A model generated the notes under the pieces. That model did not search any database. It was not told where the DNA came from and saw nothing but the letters and a program-made list of their open reading frames with translations. Shown one piece after another: positions 14,934 to 22,997 of a stretch of 22,997 nt of DNA. The translations under genes and the position numbers were made by a program. Position 1 is the first letter of the stretch. Each line of letters starts with the position of its first letter. This DNA is from Gammaproteobacteria bacterium (GTDB lineage: Bacteria; Pseudomonadota; Gammaproteobacteria; UBA12402). The stretch lies in the NCBI GenBank assembly GCA_028282395.1, contig JANQHY010000130.1, forward strand, positions 1-22,997. Reading direction: 5' to 3'.

Positions 14934-15458
14934 ATGTTTTCCAGGGAGAGCTTTTCAAATTTTTTTTCCTCGATTGCCAGCTACTGTAAAGCATCATGGC
15001 ACTCTCTTTTTTCTTCAGATGATGACTTACCTCCTGATAATGAGAGAGATAGTCACTCACCCTCCCCCTCCGAACAAAATGTAACAGAGATCATTGAGAA
15101 TGGTATATTACCCTCTTACTGCGCCAGTGATGATTTAGATGATAAAAATTACACTACCCTGTCAAAGCACATGAAAAAATACTCTGTTTCATATGATGGT
15201 AATGATGACGAAAATGAAAAAACTCCACCGCCTCCAAGTAATTATGTTGATATGGCAGCAAAATTTAATCTATCGCGAAAAAATTCAATCGATCCCACAA
15301 CCTGCCTGACAAAGAAAAAACCGTGGTACTCCCCTCTATGCTGTATTTTTAGCATCTTTCGCTGTGGCAGAACAGCAGATGATAACGAAAGTGAGGAGAG
15401 CTATGAAGAGAATCCACGTCATTATAACTATAATGACTATTCATCTTCGAACAAATAG
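14934..15458 (+). CDS. Unrecognised Ser/Asp-rich protein, effector-like
   Basis: A 174-residue orphan protein in low-complexity style; I know no family. It has no signal peptide or clear membrane span. The N-terminal 30 residues are Ser/Phe-rich and end in an acidic run (SLFSSDDDLPPD). Residues 40-100 are polar and disordered-looking, with SPSPS and TPPPPS. Residues 130-148 hold WYSPLCCIFSIFRCGR, a Trp/Phe/Ile cluster with three cysteines followed by an acidic tail. GTG 14922 is an upstream in-frame alternative, but ATG 14934 is the simpler start; neither has a strong ribosome site. TATTAT (14901-14906) could be a -10. It ends 2 bases before the stop of the convergent exporter gene. The composition suggests a secreted or membrane-targeted protein, by inference only. 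Confidence 0.7.
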   Translation: MFSRESFSNFFSSIASYCKASWHSLFSSDDDLPPDNERDSHSPSPSEQNVTEIIENGILPSYCASDDLDDKNYTTLSKHMKKYSVSYDGNDDENEKTPPPPSNYVDMAAKFNLSRKNSIDPTTCLTKKKPWYSPLCCIFSIFRCGRTADDNESEESYEENPRHYNYNDYSSSNK

Positions 15459-15460
15459 TA

Positions 15461-16369
15461 TTAATCGTTCGACGCATTCTCTGTGATACTGACTACGCGA
15501 CAGAATGTCACCATGGTAATCGCCAATAGGATGAAAAGTAATGCAATAAGTGTCATCATACCTGGTACTTCATGAAAAACTAGCCAACCCCAAAATAAAC
15601 CGGTCAAAGCAACCACACCATTGACCAAACTGTAATACACTGGGCCAGCAATATCGACCAATTTAAATAACAACACATAACCAACACTGGAAAGCACAAC
15701 CTCCAATAATACCAATCCATCAACAAAGTGCAGCGGGAAATGAAATGGATAAAACTGTTTACTACTATAGACAATGGGGATTAACAACAGTGCCGAAACC
15801 GATAACATGCCGGCCGACAAGACTAAAGAGTCAATGCTCTGTGGCGGTCGATAACGATTAATATAGAGCACACATAATGCAAATGATAGCGGTGTCAACA
15901 ATGCAGTAATCGCCCAACGGTCGCTAGCAAAGGTGACAATGCCACTTCCCGGCCAAACAATTAACATCACCCCGATGACGCCCAATAATATACCAATCAT
16001 ACGCCCTAAATGAAATCGCTCTTGACGCACAAGCAGTGCTAAAGGATAAATCATTAAGGGAACTGTATTCACAATAACTGCCATCAACCCTGCTGGCAAA
16101 TGTGGTGCCAGAATATACATATTGGTATTGGGAATAGCGATACCGAGAATGCCTGTGACACAGTAGTAACGCCAATAACGTAATAGTGATGGTAACCGTT
16201 GGCGCCAACGCCCGATGGTTAATAATAACAAGACGGCAGCGGGACCAAGCGATTGCCAAAAACTGTAACCAATTGATGGGACACCGTGTGTTGTCGCATA
16301 ACGCGCAATTGAGTAGCCAGAACCCCAAACCATGCCAAGCAGAATTAATAGTAGTAATGCCCGAATCAT
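15461..16369 (-). CDS. EamA/DMT-family exporter
   Basis: Inner-membrane transporter of the drug/metabolite transporter superfamily. The 302 residues form about ten hydrophobic segments as two tandem EamA repeats of roughly 140 residues. The first begins with GMVWGSGYSIARYA; the second half includes YINRYRPP and VVLSSVGYVLLFKLVDIAGPVYYSLVNGVVALTG, the latter a family-typical segment. Substrate cannot be read from the sequence; relatives export amino acids or metabolites. The ATG follows AAAGAAGAGAG. It lies 17 bases downstream of waaA on the same strand, so the two genes are probably cotranscribed. It converges with the orphan gene ending at 15458, only 2 bases away. Confidence 0.9.
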   Translation of the reverse strand: MIRALLLLILLGMVWGSGYSIARYATTHGVPSIGYSFWQSLGPAAVLLLLTIGRWRQRLPSLLRYWRYYCVTGILGIAIPNTNMYILAPHLPAGLMAVIVNTVPLMIYPLALLVRQERFHLGRMIGILLGVIGVMLIVWPGSGIVTFASDRWAITALLTPLSFALCVLYINRYRPPQSIDSLVLSAGMLSVSALLLIPIVYSSKQFYPFHFPLHFVDGLVLLEVVLSSVGYVLLFKLVDIAGPVYYSLVNGVVALTGLFWGWLVFHEVPGMMTLIALLFILLAITMVTFCRVVSITENASND

Positions 16370-16386
16370 CTCTCTTCTTTACCCCA

Positions 16387-17688
16387 CTATAGAAAATGTT
16401 TAATGATTGCCATATGAGCGGTAACTGCACCACGATGGGCTGCAACAATGGCCTGCCCTCGCTCGCCATACTCACGACGTTGATCATCATGCTGCAGAAA
16501 ACGACAAACCGCTTGCGCTAACTGATCACTACCATCAACCATCACAGCAGCTTCTCCCTCAATAAACAATCTACCAATATCAGCAAAATTAAACAGGCTT
16601 GGACCAGTAATAACTGGCAAACCAAATAGAGCCGGCTCCAACATATTATGACCGCCGAGCTCTACCAGACTACCGCCAACAAAAGCGACATCTGCTGCCG
16701 CATAAAATAGTAATAATTCACCCATGGTATCGCCAATAAAAATCTCTGTTTCCTTCTGGCATGGTTGCTGCTCACTGCGCCGTTGAATGCGATAGCCCTG
16801 ATTTTGACATAAGGATTGCACCTGATCAAAACGATCAGGGTGACGTGGCACCAAAAATAGTAAGGCCTGCGGCAACTGTGTTTTAATTTGTGCAAATGCC
16901 GCCAATACCTGCTTCTCCTCTCCTTCATGGGTACTCCCCGCAATCCAAATCGGCCGTTCTACACCTAAATTTTGGCGCAGCTTCTTCGCCTCAGACAGCA
17001 ATTCAGTACTGGCGGTAATATCAAATTTAGTATTACCAGTTATCTCTAGTTTTTCCGCTGGCAGTCCAATTGACAGATAGCGCTCACCATCTTGTTGACT
17101 CTGTGCCGCAACTAGCGACAATTGTTTTAACATTGTCCGTGTTATCGCAGCAAAACGACGATAGCCGCGTTGTGAACGTTCCGACAAACGTGCATTCGCT
17201 AATATAACTGGAATCTGTTGCTGCTGAAGGATATGCAAAGTATTAGGCCATAATTCCGTCTCCATAATAATTGCTAACCGTGGTGTCGCGCGTTTTAAAA
17301 AGCGCCGAATAAACCACGGCAGATCGTAGAAAATGTAATAGTGCTGGACTTGATCAGCAAAACTGTTCACCACCTGCATCGCCCCTGTCGGCGTCATTGT
17401 GGTCATAATAATGGCCACATCGGGATACTCGTGGCGCAGGGCTGTGACAATCGGCGTAGCCGCAACCACCTCACCAACGGAAACTGCATGGATCCAGATC
17501 GGTTGATGATAACCGGGCGGCAATGTAATGCAGCCCAAGCGTTCACGCCAACGCTGGCGATAAGCTGCCAATCGCCTTGAGCGCCATAGTAAGCGGGTAA
17601 AAATCAGCGGTAATGCCAAGGCAAATAGCGCACTATACAGCCATCGGCACAGAATTGTTCCCATTTTAGTGACTCTGTTATTATTCAT
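16387..17688 (-). CDS. waaA: 3-deoxy-D-manno-octulosonic acid transferase WaaA (KdtA)
   Basis: Inner-membrane glycosyltransferase (GT30) that adds Kdo to lipid IVA during LPS core assembly, so the organism makes an LPS. The 433 residues are close to the E. coli length of 425. A hydrophobic anchor (LYSALFALALPLIFTRLLW) is followed by the basic YRQRWRERLG, then HAVSVGEVVAATPIV, TTMTPTGAMQVV, METELWPN, NARLSERS, IAGSTHEGEE, LVPRHPDRF and VGGSLVELGGHNMLEPA, which are all family signatures. The open frame extends to 17742, but ATG 17688 follows AGGG and gives a normal N terminus; ATG at residue 9 (17664) is an alternative. It begins 70 bases from the divergent MFS gene. Confidence 0.96.
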   Translation of the reverse strand: MNNNRVTKMGTILCRWLYSALFALALPLIFTRLLWRSRRLAAYRQRWRERLGCITLPPGYHQPIWIHAVSVGEVVAATPIVTALRHEYPDVAIIMTTMTPTGAMQVVNSFADQVQHYYIFYDLPWFIRRFLKRATPRLAIIMETELWPNTLHILQQQQIPVILANARLSERSQRGYRRFAAITRTMLKQLSLVAAQSQQDGERYLSIGLPAEKLEITGNTKFDITASTELLSEAKKLRQNLGVERPIWIAGSTHEGEEKQVLAAFAQIKTQLPQALLFLVPRHPDRFDQVQSLCQNQGYRIQRRSEQQPCQKETEIFIGDTMGELLLFYAAADVAFVGGSLVELGGHNMLEPALFGLPVITGPSLFNFADIGRLFIEGEAAVMVDGSDQLAQAVCRFLQHDDQRREYGERGQAIVAAHRGAVTAHMAIIKHFL

Positions 17689-17758
17689 CGCGGCCCTATT
17701 GTACCTCATCACTGTTTTTAGATAAAATGGTAGTATCACCATATAACAAGGACAGTTG

Positions 17759-18955
17759 ATGAATAATGATTATAAACACCCTAAAGCCCCACTGATTGGC
17801 ATCATTGCGCTTATCATTATGCCACTGATGGGCGCTTGTATAGATGTGTACACCCCATCCTTACCAGCAATTCAGACTTTTTTTAACTGCACAGTGCGTC
17901 TGACACAATTTACTATTACTTTCTACATTATCAGCTACGGGATTTCGCAGCTGCTGTTCGGCACTCTCTCCGATATTCTTGGACGTAAACGACTACTGAT
18001 ATTTGGTTGCATCCTATTCACTCTGGCCTCACTATTAGCGCCATTATCATCATCAATTCTACTGTTGATATTTTTCCGCACATTGCAAGGCTTGGCGGCA
18101 GGTGCTATCGGAAGTACCTGTCGTGCGTTAATTCCTGATGCATTTAGCGGCAAAAGCTATCATAAAATGATCAACTATCTAACGCTTGCCTGGGGTTGCG
18201 GACCAATTCTTGCTCCAGTTATTGGTGGCTACCTACAACACTATTTCAACTGGCATGCGCCTTTACTGTTTCTTGCCGGCTACGGACTTCTGGCGTTGAT
18301 CCTAGCTTGTATTGTCCCAGAAACTCTGCCGCCACAGCAGCGCTCAACGCTGCACCATATTAGCGGTCATTATAAAATAATTCTCACTAGCAGCGAATTT
18401 ATTGCCTATGTTACCCTAATAATGATGATTTATGGCACCATGACCATGTTTAATGTTATCGGTCCATTCCTCATTCAAGTCATCTTGCATCAGAATGCCA
18501 TTGTCTATGGCCATCTAAGTTTACTATTTGGTGTTGCCTGGTTGAGTGGCAATCTTCTCAACCGTTTCACAATCCAATATGATGTTAATAAAAAAATCTA
18601 TCTCTCCTTAGGCTGTAATCTTATCATTACTGGTATTATGCTCTACTACTTTCATCTCTACTCCCTATCAACCATTAATTTAACGATAACAATTTTTCTA
18701 TTGAATACAATCAGTGGTTTAATTTTACCAAACGGCTACAGCTTATCTCTTGCCCTGTTCCCTCAAGCCGTTGGTTCAGCCAGTGCAATTATGGGATCAC
18801 TTTTTATTACCGGTTCAGGACTGGCAACGATTGTCGCTGCCTTTCTAAAAACCACTACAGCGATACCACTACTCTATGCTTATCTGGCTATGTTTGTTAT
18901 CAGTTTAGCACTAATATTCGTGCAGGCGAGACGAAAAAAAATATCTTCACAGTGA
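17759..18955 (+). CDS. MFS exporter, Bcr/CflA-like (DHA1) drug transporter
   Basis: Proton-driven inner-membrane exporter with about twelve hydrophobic segments in 398 residues. The DHA1 features are ACIDVYTPSLPAI in TM1 and the motif A loop GTLSDILGRKRLLIFG near residue 70, followed by RTLQGLAAGA and GPILAPVIGGYL (motif C). Substrate cannot be inferred; family members export chloramphenicol, bicyclomycin, sulfonamides or small peptides. The start ATG at 17759 follows AAGGA; a TTG one codon earlier is less likely. It lies upstream of the ornithine-cyclodeaminase-family gene on the same strand, but a strong promoter separates them. No frameshift or missing motif is visible. Confidence 0.9.
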   Translation: MNNDYKHPKAPLIGIIALIIMPLMGACIDVYTPSLPAIQTFFNCTVRLTQFTITFYIISYGISQLLFGTLSDILGRKRLLIFGCILFTLASLLAPLSSSILLLIFFRTLQGLAAGAIGSTCRALIPDAFSGKSYHKMINYLTLAWGCGPILAPVIGGYLQHYFNWHAPLLFLAGYGLLALILACIVPETLPPQQRSTLHHISGHYKIILTSSEFIAYVTLIMMIYGTMTMFNVIGPFLIQVILHQNAIVYGHLSLLFGVAWLSGNLLNRFTIQYDVNKKIYLSLGCNLIITGIMLYYFHLYSLSTINLTITIFLLNTISGLILPNGYSLSLALFPQAVGSASAIMGSLFITGSGLATIVAAFLKTTTAIPLLYAYLAMFVISLALIFVQARRKKISSQ

Positions 18956-18984
18956 TTGACGCTCTCAAATCGTCAGACTATTAT
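18956..18984 (+). promoter_or_regulatory. Promoter of the ornithine-cyclodeaminase-family gene
   Basis: TTGACG (18956-18961) and TATTAT (18979-18984) each match five of six consensus positions, with a 17-base spacer. It begins directly after the MFS stop codon. Transcription would start near 18991, giving a leader of about 33 bases with AAGAGGA before the ATG. Confidence 0.6.
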
Positions 18985-19023
18985 TGACAGACATCATCAT
19001 TAAATAATTAAAGAGGACAAGAA

Positions 19024-19962
19024 ATGAAAATCTTATCATTAGATGATATCCAATCACGACTCGATATAAATAAAATTATTGCCATGCAAGAAGAGGGATT
19101 TAAAGCTTACAGTCAAGGTGATGTTAATGTCCCGCCGGTTGGTTATATTAAAATCGCCCATACCCCAGTGCGTTACCATATTAAATATGGTGCTATTCAG
19201 GATGACGATGTCTTTGTCGTCAAACTTGCTGGCGGTCTAGAACACACTACGGAAACTTTCGGTCCAGCAAAATTGGAAGGAATGATGCTGGTTATCAGTG
19301 CCAAAAACGGGAAACCGGTCTGTCTGTTACAGGATGAAGGCTTTCTCACAAATCTACGCACTGCTGTTGCTGGACTTATTGCAGCAAAATATCTGGCACC
19401 AAAAAATATTCACGCAATCGGTGTATTAGGTAGTGGTTGCCAAGCCAGACTGCAGGTTGAAATACTAAAAGATTTGACTGATTGTCGAGAGGTATTTGTC
19501 TGGAGCCGTAACAGCGAGAATGTCCAGCGCTATCAAGAGGAGATGGCGCAAAAGGGTTTTACCATTCATCCGTGCCAGAATGCAAAAGAGGTAGCACAAC
19601 ATTGCAACCTGATTATCACTACCACACCAGCAGATAAACCCTTACTCTCTGCTGAAGATATCCAACCTGGCACACATATTACCGCAATGGGTTCAGACAG
19701 TAGCGGTAAACAGGAGCTTGATGCAGCTATTCTGGCTAACGCCGACATCTGCGCTGTTGATTCTAAAAGCCAATGCATTGACCACGGTGAAAGCTGTTTT
19801 GCAATTCAAGCCGGGTTAATTGAAGCTAACAAATTAATTGAGTTAGGTCAGATCATTGCCGACCCAACATTAGGTCGCAACCAGGAGAATCAGCTAACTG
19901 TCGCTGATCTAACCGGCGTTGCCGTACAGGATATTCAGATTGCGAAAGCAATGCTAGTTTAG
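19024..19962 (+). CDS. Ornithine cyclodeaminase / mu-crystallin family protein
   Basis: NAD(P)-dependent enzyme of the OCD/mu-crystallin fold, 312 residues as usual. The substrate-side lysine (K67 in VVKLAGG) and arginine (R112 in LRTAVAGL) are present. The Rossmann nucleotide loop GVLGSGCQARLQV lies at 133-145. A later GSDSSGKQELDA segment near 225-237 carries the Asp expected in OCD enzymes. The family includes ornithine cyclodeaminase, alanine dehydrogenase, ketimine reductases and the siderophore enzyme SbnB, and sequence alone does not tell which. The ATG follows AAGAGGACAAGAA. It has its own promoter and sits between an MFS exporter and proS; it could work with the exporter, but that is speculation. 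Confidence 0.9.
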   Translation: MKILSLDDIQSRLDINKIIAMQEEGFKAYSQGDVNVPPVGYIKIAHTPVRYHIKYGAIQDDDVFVVKLAGGLEHTTETFGPAKLEGMMLVISAKNGKPVCLLQDEGFLTNLRTAVAGLIAAKYLAPKNIHAIGVLGSGCQARLQVEILKDLTDCREVFVWSRNSENVQRYQEEMAQKGFTIHPCQNAKEVAQHCNLIITTTPADKPLLSAEDIQPGTHITAMGSDSSGKQELDAAILANADICAVDSKSQCIDHGESCFAIQAGLIEANKLIELGQIIADPTLGRNQENQLTVADLTGVAVQDIQIAKAMLV

Positions 19963-20059
19963 CTAAACCAGTGAAAAATACCTAGGGTTTTTGCCCTCTT
20001 GGCGAATGGCATCACTTTGAGTACAATGCTGTTCATTGTAAAAATAAAGAGGAAAGATA

Positions 20060-21577
20060 ATGTCCAGGCAAAAAACTGCCATCCAGCCAACGCGTGCTGA
20101 AAACTACCCAGAGTGGTACCAGCAGGTAATTATCGCAGCTGACTTGGCTGAGAATTCGCCAGTACGCGGCTGTATGGTTATTAAACCGTGGGGTTATGCT
20201 ATCTGGGAAAACATGCAACGTTACCTTGATCGCCGTTTCAAAGCGACTGGCCACGTCAACGCCTACTTTCCGCTGCTCATTCCCTTAAACCATCTCAGTA
20301 AAGAGGCAGAGCATGTCGAAGGTTTTGCCAAAGAGTGCGCAGTGGTCACCCATTCGCGCTTAAAAACAGATGGTGAAAATGGTCTTGTTCCTGATAGCAA
20401 ACTCGAGGAACCACTCGTTATTCGACCAACCAGTGAAACCATTATTGGTGAGATGTACGCTAAATGGGTCAACTCTTGGCGCGATCTACCGATATTAATT
20501 AACCAATGGGCTAACGTCATGCGTTGGGAAATGCGCACACGTCTTTTTCTACGCACCTCTGAATTTTTGTGGCAAGAGGGTCATACCGCGCATGAAACTG
20601 CAGAGGAGGCCCTGACCGAAACTTTAATGATGTTGGATATCTATAGTGATTTTGTTGAAACACAGTTAGCTATACCGGTTATTAAAGGTGAGAAATATTG
20701 TGCCGAACGTTTCCCTGGGGCAGTTAACACCTATACTATCGAGGCAATGATGCAAGATGGAAAAGCCCTACAATCGGGCACCTCACACTTCCTCGGGCAA
20801 AATTTCTCCAAAAGTGCCAATATTCAATTCACCAATCGTGAAGGGACATTATCACACGTTTGGACTTCATCTTGGGGTTTCTCAACACGTATGATCGGCG
20901 GCCTAATTATGACCCACAGTGATGATAATGGCTTGGTACTGCCTCCCCGTATTGCACCAAAACAGTTAGTGATCATCCCAATTTTCCGCAGCGATGACGA
21001 GCGCCAACAGGTCTTTGATTACTGTGAAAAGCTTAAACAGCAGCTGGAGAGCTTAACTTTTGCAGACCAGCAGCCGATTGAAGTGGAATTCGACCGCCGT
21101 AATATCCGTGGTGGTGACAAAGTTTGGCAGTGGATCAAACGTGGTACACCGCTGCGTGTAGAGATTGGTCCGCGTGACATTGCCAACAATAGTGTTATGT
21201 TAAGCCGGCGCGACCAAGCACCAAAAGAGAAAACCAGCCTGACCTGCGAACAGCTTATGGCACAAGTCAGCACCACTCTCGATCAGATACAACAGAACCT
21301 ATTTGAGCGTGCAAAAAATTATCGTGATGAAAATAGCGCCCATGCTGAAGATCTTGAAACATTTAAAGCCATGTTTACGGCCGACAGTAAAAAAGATATT
21401 GTTGCCAGCCCTTTTGTTACCGCCTATGCTGTTGATGATCCCGTGATTGAAGAGCATCTGAAACCACTAAAAGCTTCATCACGCTGCATGCCACTTGCTG
21501 ATAATGACAAAGAGGGACGTTGCATCTTTACTGGCAAAAAGACACAAAAGAAAATGGTATTTGCTAAAGCTTATTAA
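20060..21577 (+). CDS. proS: Prolyl-tRNA synthetase, archaeal/eukaryotic type (ProS3-like)
   Basis: Class II aminoacyl-tRNA synthetase charging tRNA-Pro. The 505 residues lack the editing insertion that makes E. coli ProS about 570 residues. The N-terminal AENYPEWYQQVI, RGCMVIKPWGYAIWE and GFAKECAVVT are typical of the archaeal/eukaryotic class. RPTSETIIG lies near 122, motif 2 (RWEMRTRLFLRTSEFLWQEGHTAHE) at 155-179, and motif 3 includes GGLIMTHSDDNGLVLPPRIAP. The C terminus ends with a RCIFTGKKTQKKMVFAKAY-type extension finishing in Tyr, as in this class. Strong ribosome site GAGGAAAG. Most gammaproteobacteria carry the bacterial form, so this may be a replacement by transfer, or a second copy. 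Confidence 0.96.
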   Translation: MSRQKTAIQPTRAENYPEWYQQVIIAADLAENSPVRGCMVIKPWGYAIWENMQRYLDRRFKATGHVNAYFPLLIPLNHLSKEAEHVEGFAKECAVVTHSRLKTDGENGLVPDSKLEEPLVIRPTSETIIGEMYAKWVNSWRDLPILINQWANVMRWEMRTRLFLRTSEFLWQEGHTAHETAEEALTETLMMLDIYSDFVETQLAIPVIKGEKYCAERFPGAVNTYTIEAMMQDGKALQSGTSHFLGQNFSKSANIQFTNREGTLSHVWTSSWGFSTRMIGGLIMTHSDDNGLVLPPRIAPKQLVIIPIFRSDDERQQVFDYCEKLKQQLESLTFADQQPIEVEFDRRNIRGGDKVWQWIKRGTPLRVEIGPRDIANNSVMLSRRDQAPKEKTSLTCEQLMAQVSTTLDQIQQNLFERAKNYRDENSAHAEDLETFKAMFTADSKKDIVASPFVTAYAVDDPVIEEHLKPLKASSRCMPLADNDKEGRCIFTGKKTQKKMVFAKAY

Positions 21578-21603
21578 AATTTCTCTCCCGCAAACGGAAA
21601 AAT

Positions 21604-21790
21604 AGCGGCCCTTGTCATTGCGAGCAAAGCAATCTGGTTCTGCTGTGACTATTAATACGGTGCTGTATCGCTTCGTCACTGCGTTCCTCGCGAAGACGTA
21701 GTGAATGTCATTGGCGAGCGCAGCGAAGCAATTGATGTCACCTATCAGCACTCCGTCGTCCCTATGGGACAAGCCGCGGGACGACGGTGG
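21604..21790 (+). repeat. Cluster of degenerate palindromic repeats (units A, inverted A, A and B)
   Basis: Within the 285-base gap between proS and ppsA, four units are visible: A at 21604-21633 (TGTCATTGCGAGC, AGCAAT), an inverted A-like unit at 21667-21691 (ATCGCTTCGTCACTGCGTTC), a second direct A at 21706-21732 (TGTCATTGGCGAGC, CGAAGCAAT) and B at 21753-21790, which ends in a CCGCGGGACGACGGTGG core. Both types also occur upstream of the rib promoter (6410-6497), B in the opposite orientation. They resemble a well-known dispersed intergenic palindrome. No gene or terminator was recognised. Confidence 0.7.
21753..21787 (+). repeat. Repeat B hairpin with two competing stems
   Basis: CCGTCGTCCC (21753-21762) pairs perfectly over 10 bases with GGGACGACGG (21778-21787), loop 15 bases. 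The GTCCC at 21758-21762 can instead pair with the GGGAC at 21766-21770 around a 3-base loop. The two stems are mutually exclusive. Confidence 0.65.
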
Positions 21791-21862
21791 GGGAACTAGA
21801 CAAAGGAGTGTTGCCGCAGGGGACAACAACTACTTTTCTACAACGCCTGGGACAAAAATGAC

Positions 21863-22997
21863 TTAGGCATTTTGATCAACTTTCGTTTTTGCCATTTTAG
21901 CCAAATCAAACCAGGTCGTTAACACACTATCGGAATTAAGTGACATCGAATCAATGCCCTGCTCCAGCAACCACTCTGCCAAATCGGGATAATCAGATGG
22001 ACCCTGTCCACAAATACCAACGTATTTATCATGGCGATGACACATGGTAATTGCCTGCTTCAGCATTGCTTTAACTGCCAAGTTACGCTCATCAAATAGA
22101 TGGGCTAACATTTCAGAATCACGATCTAACCCTAAGGTTAATTGCGTTAAATCATTAGAACCGATAGAGAAACCATCAAAACGTTGCAGGAACTCCTCTG
22201 CCAAAACGACATTAGAAGGTAATTCACACATCATCATCACCTTCAATCCTGCCTTACCACGCTCCAAACCACACTCTGCCATAATTTCGAAAACGCGATC
22301 TGCCTCTTCCAATGTTCTAACAAATGGGATCATCACAGCTAGATTAGTTAAACCTAGCTCTTCACGCACTGCACGAAGGGCGCGACACTCTAATTTAAAC
22401 GCTTCAGCAAACTGATCACTGGTGTATCTTACCGCACCGCGAAATCCTAACATCGGATTCTCTTCGCTTGGCTCAAACTGTTTACCACCAATTAAATTGG
22501 CATACTCGTTTGATTTAAAATCAGAAGTTCTTACAATCACCATCTTCGGATAGAAGGAGGCAGTAATCGTAGCAATTCCCTCTTTCAGTTTCTCAATATA
22601 GAAATTAACCGGATCGTCATAACCAGCAATGCGTTCATAAATTTCCGCTTTAGTCGCCTCATCAAGCTGCTCATAACTCAAACAAGCATTGGGATGAATA
22701 CCAATACGATTGGCAATAATAAACTCCATTCGTGCTAAACCAACACCACTGTTAGGTAACATCTGATTACGAAATGCTTTATCTGGATTGCCAACATTCA
22801 GCATGATTTTAACCGGTAGCTCCGGCATCTTATCAATGGCAAAGCGATCACACTCATAATCAACATTGCCTTCATAAACAAATCCATAACTGCCTTCAGC
22901 ACAACTTACCGTTACCTCCTGCCCCTCTTGCAACAGCTCGGTGGCATTGCCGCAACCGACAACTGCAGGAATTCCTAGCTCTCTGGCAACAATCGCT
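21863..22997 (-). CDS. ppsA: Phosphoenolpyruvate synthase (C-terminal part; cut by window edge)
   Basis: Converts pyruvate, ATP and water to PEP, AMP and phosphate, for gluconeogenesis. Only about 378 residues are in the window, aligning with the last part of the usual 790-residue protein; the N-terminal ATP-grasp and most of the phosphohistidine domain lie beyond 22997. The frame is open through the edge, and the first visible residues ([20 protein letters not shown]) are internal, so no start is claimed here. The PEP-binding barrel is intact: [56 protein letters not shown] and the catalytic-Cys motif GICGQGPSD near the end. It converges on proS across the repeat-rich gap. Confidence 0.97.
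   Translation of the reverse strand, partial: AIVARELGIPAVVGCGNATELLQEGQEVTVSCAEGSYGFVYEGNVDYECDRFAIDKMPELPVKIMLNVGNPDKAFRNQMLPNSGVGLARMEFIIANRIGIHPNACLSYEQLDEATKAEIYERIAGYDDPVNFYIEKLKEGIATITASFYPKMVIVRTSDFKSNEYANLIGGKQFEPSEENPMLGFRGAVRYTSDQFAEAFKLECRALRAVREELGLTNLAVMIPFVRTLEEADRVFEIMAECGLERGKAGLKVMMMCELPSNVVLAEEFLQRFDGFSIGSNDLTQLTLGLDRDSEMLAHLFDERNLAVKAMLKQAITMCHRHDKYVGICGQGPSDYPDLAEWLLEQGIDSMSLNSDSVLTTWFDLAKMAKTKVDQNA

Noticed and set aside
19985..20005. AGGG/CCCT stem around a T-run between the OCD-family gene and proS, as a terminator
   Set aside because: Only 4 base pairs, with the T-run in the loop instead of after the stem.

Overview
The window reads as a chromosomal segment of a gammaproteobacterium. 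It has a gidB(rsmG)-parA-parB group next to ychF, Orn, a full rib operon, UbiA (ubiquinone route), WaaA (LPS Kdo transferase), exported MsrA and PpsA. Base composition is moderately AT-rich. Two genes have no recognisable family: a lysine-rich helical protein at the left edge and a serine/aspartate-rich protein at 14934-15458. Such genes, together with degenerate palindromic intergenic repeats of the kind I associate with intracellular bacteria (Rickettsiella, Wolbachia and Legionella-like genomes), suggest a host-associated lineage, perhaps Legionellales-like. That placement is inference; I cannot name the genus.

Layout. 1-1191: end of an unrecognised helical protein. 1223-4810: ychF (minus strand) diverges from rsmG-parA-parB; rsmG may have an almost leaderless transcript. 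4849-6347: a small acidic orphan protein (minus), then orn and a small conserved-looking protein. 6348-10277: degenerate repeats, a promoter, an FMN riboswitch and ribD-ribE-ribBA-ribH. 10278-10637: a long leader with decayed-looking sequence. 10638-12176: an orphan soluble double-PAS histidine kinase. 12224-14087: ubiA and a YrbG-type cation/Ca2+ exchanger, both minus. 14164-14203: a solo end that looks like an IS200/IS605 (TnpB) right end, just upstream of msrA. 14309-15458: exported msrA and an orphan effector-like protein. 15461-17688: waaA followed by a drug/metabolite exporter on the minus strand. 17759-19962: an MFS drug-type exporter and an ornithine-cyclodeaminase-family enzyme with its own strong promoter. 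20060-21577: proS of the archaeal/eukaryotic type. 21578-21862: a cluster of the same degenerate repeats. 21863-22997: the C-terminal part of ppsA (minus), cut by the window edge.

How the genes work together. The rib operon covers GTP and ribulose-5-phosphate to riboflavin, except the dephosphorylation step and ribF, and is placed under FMN feedback by the riboswitch. ParA/ParB are chromosome segregation proteins. WaaA and the exporters act at the envelope. No phage, CRISPR array, tRNA or rRNA was seen. Nothing here forms a multigene system that I can call new. The best candidates for novelty are the two orphan proteins, the repeats, the solo transposon end and the mixed-origin features (ProS type, riboswitch-led rib operon).
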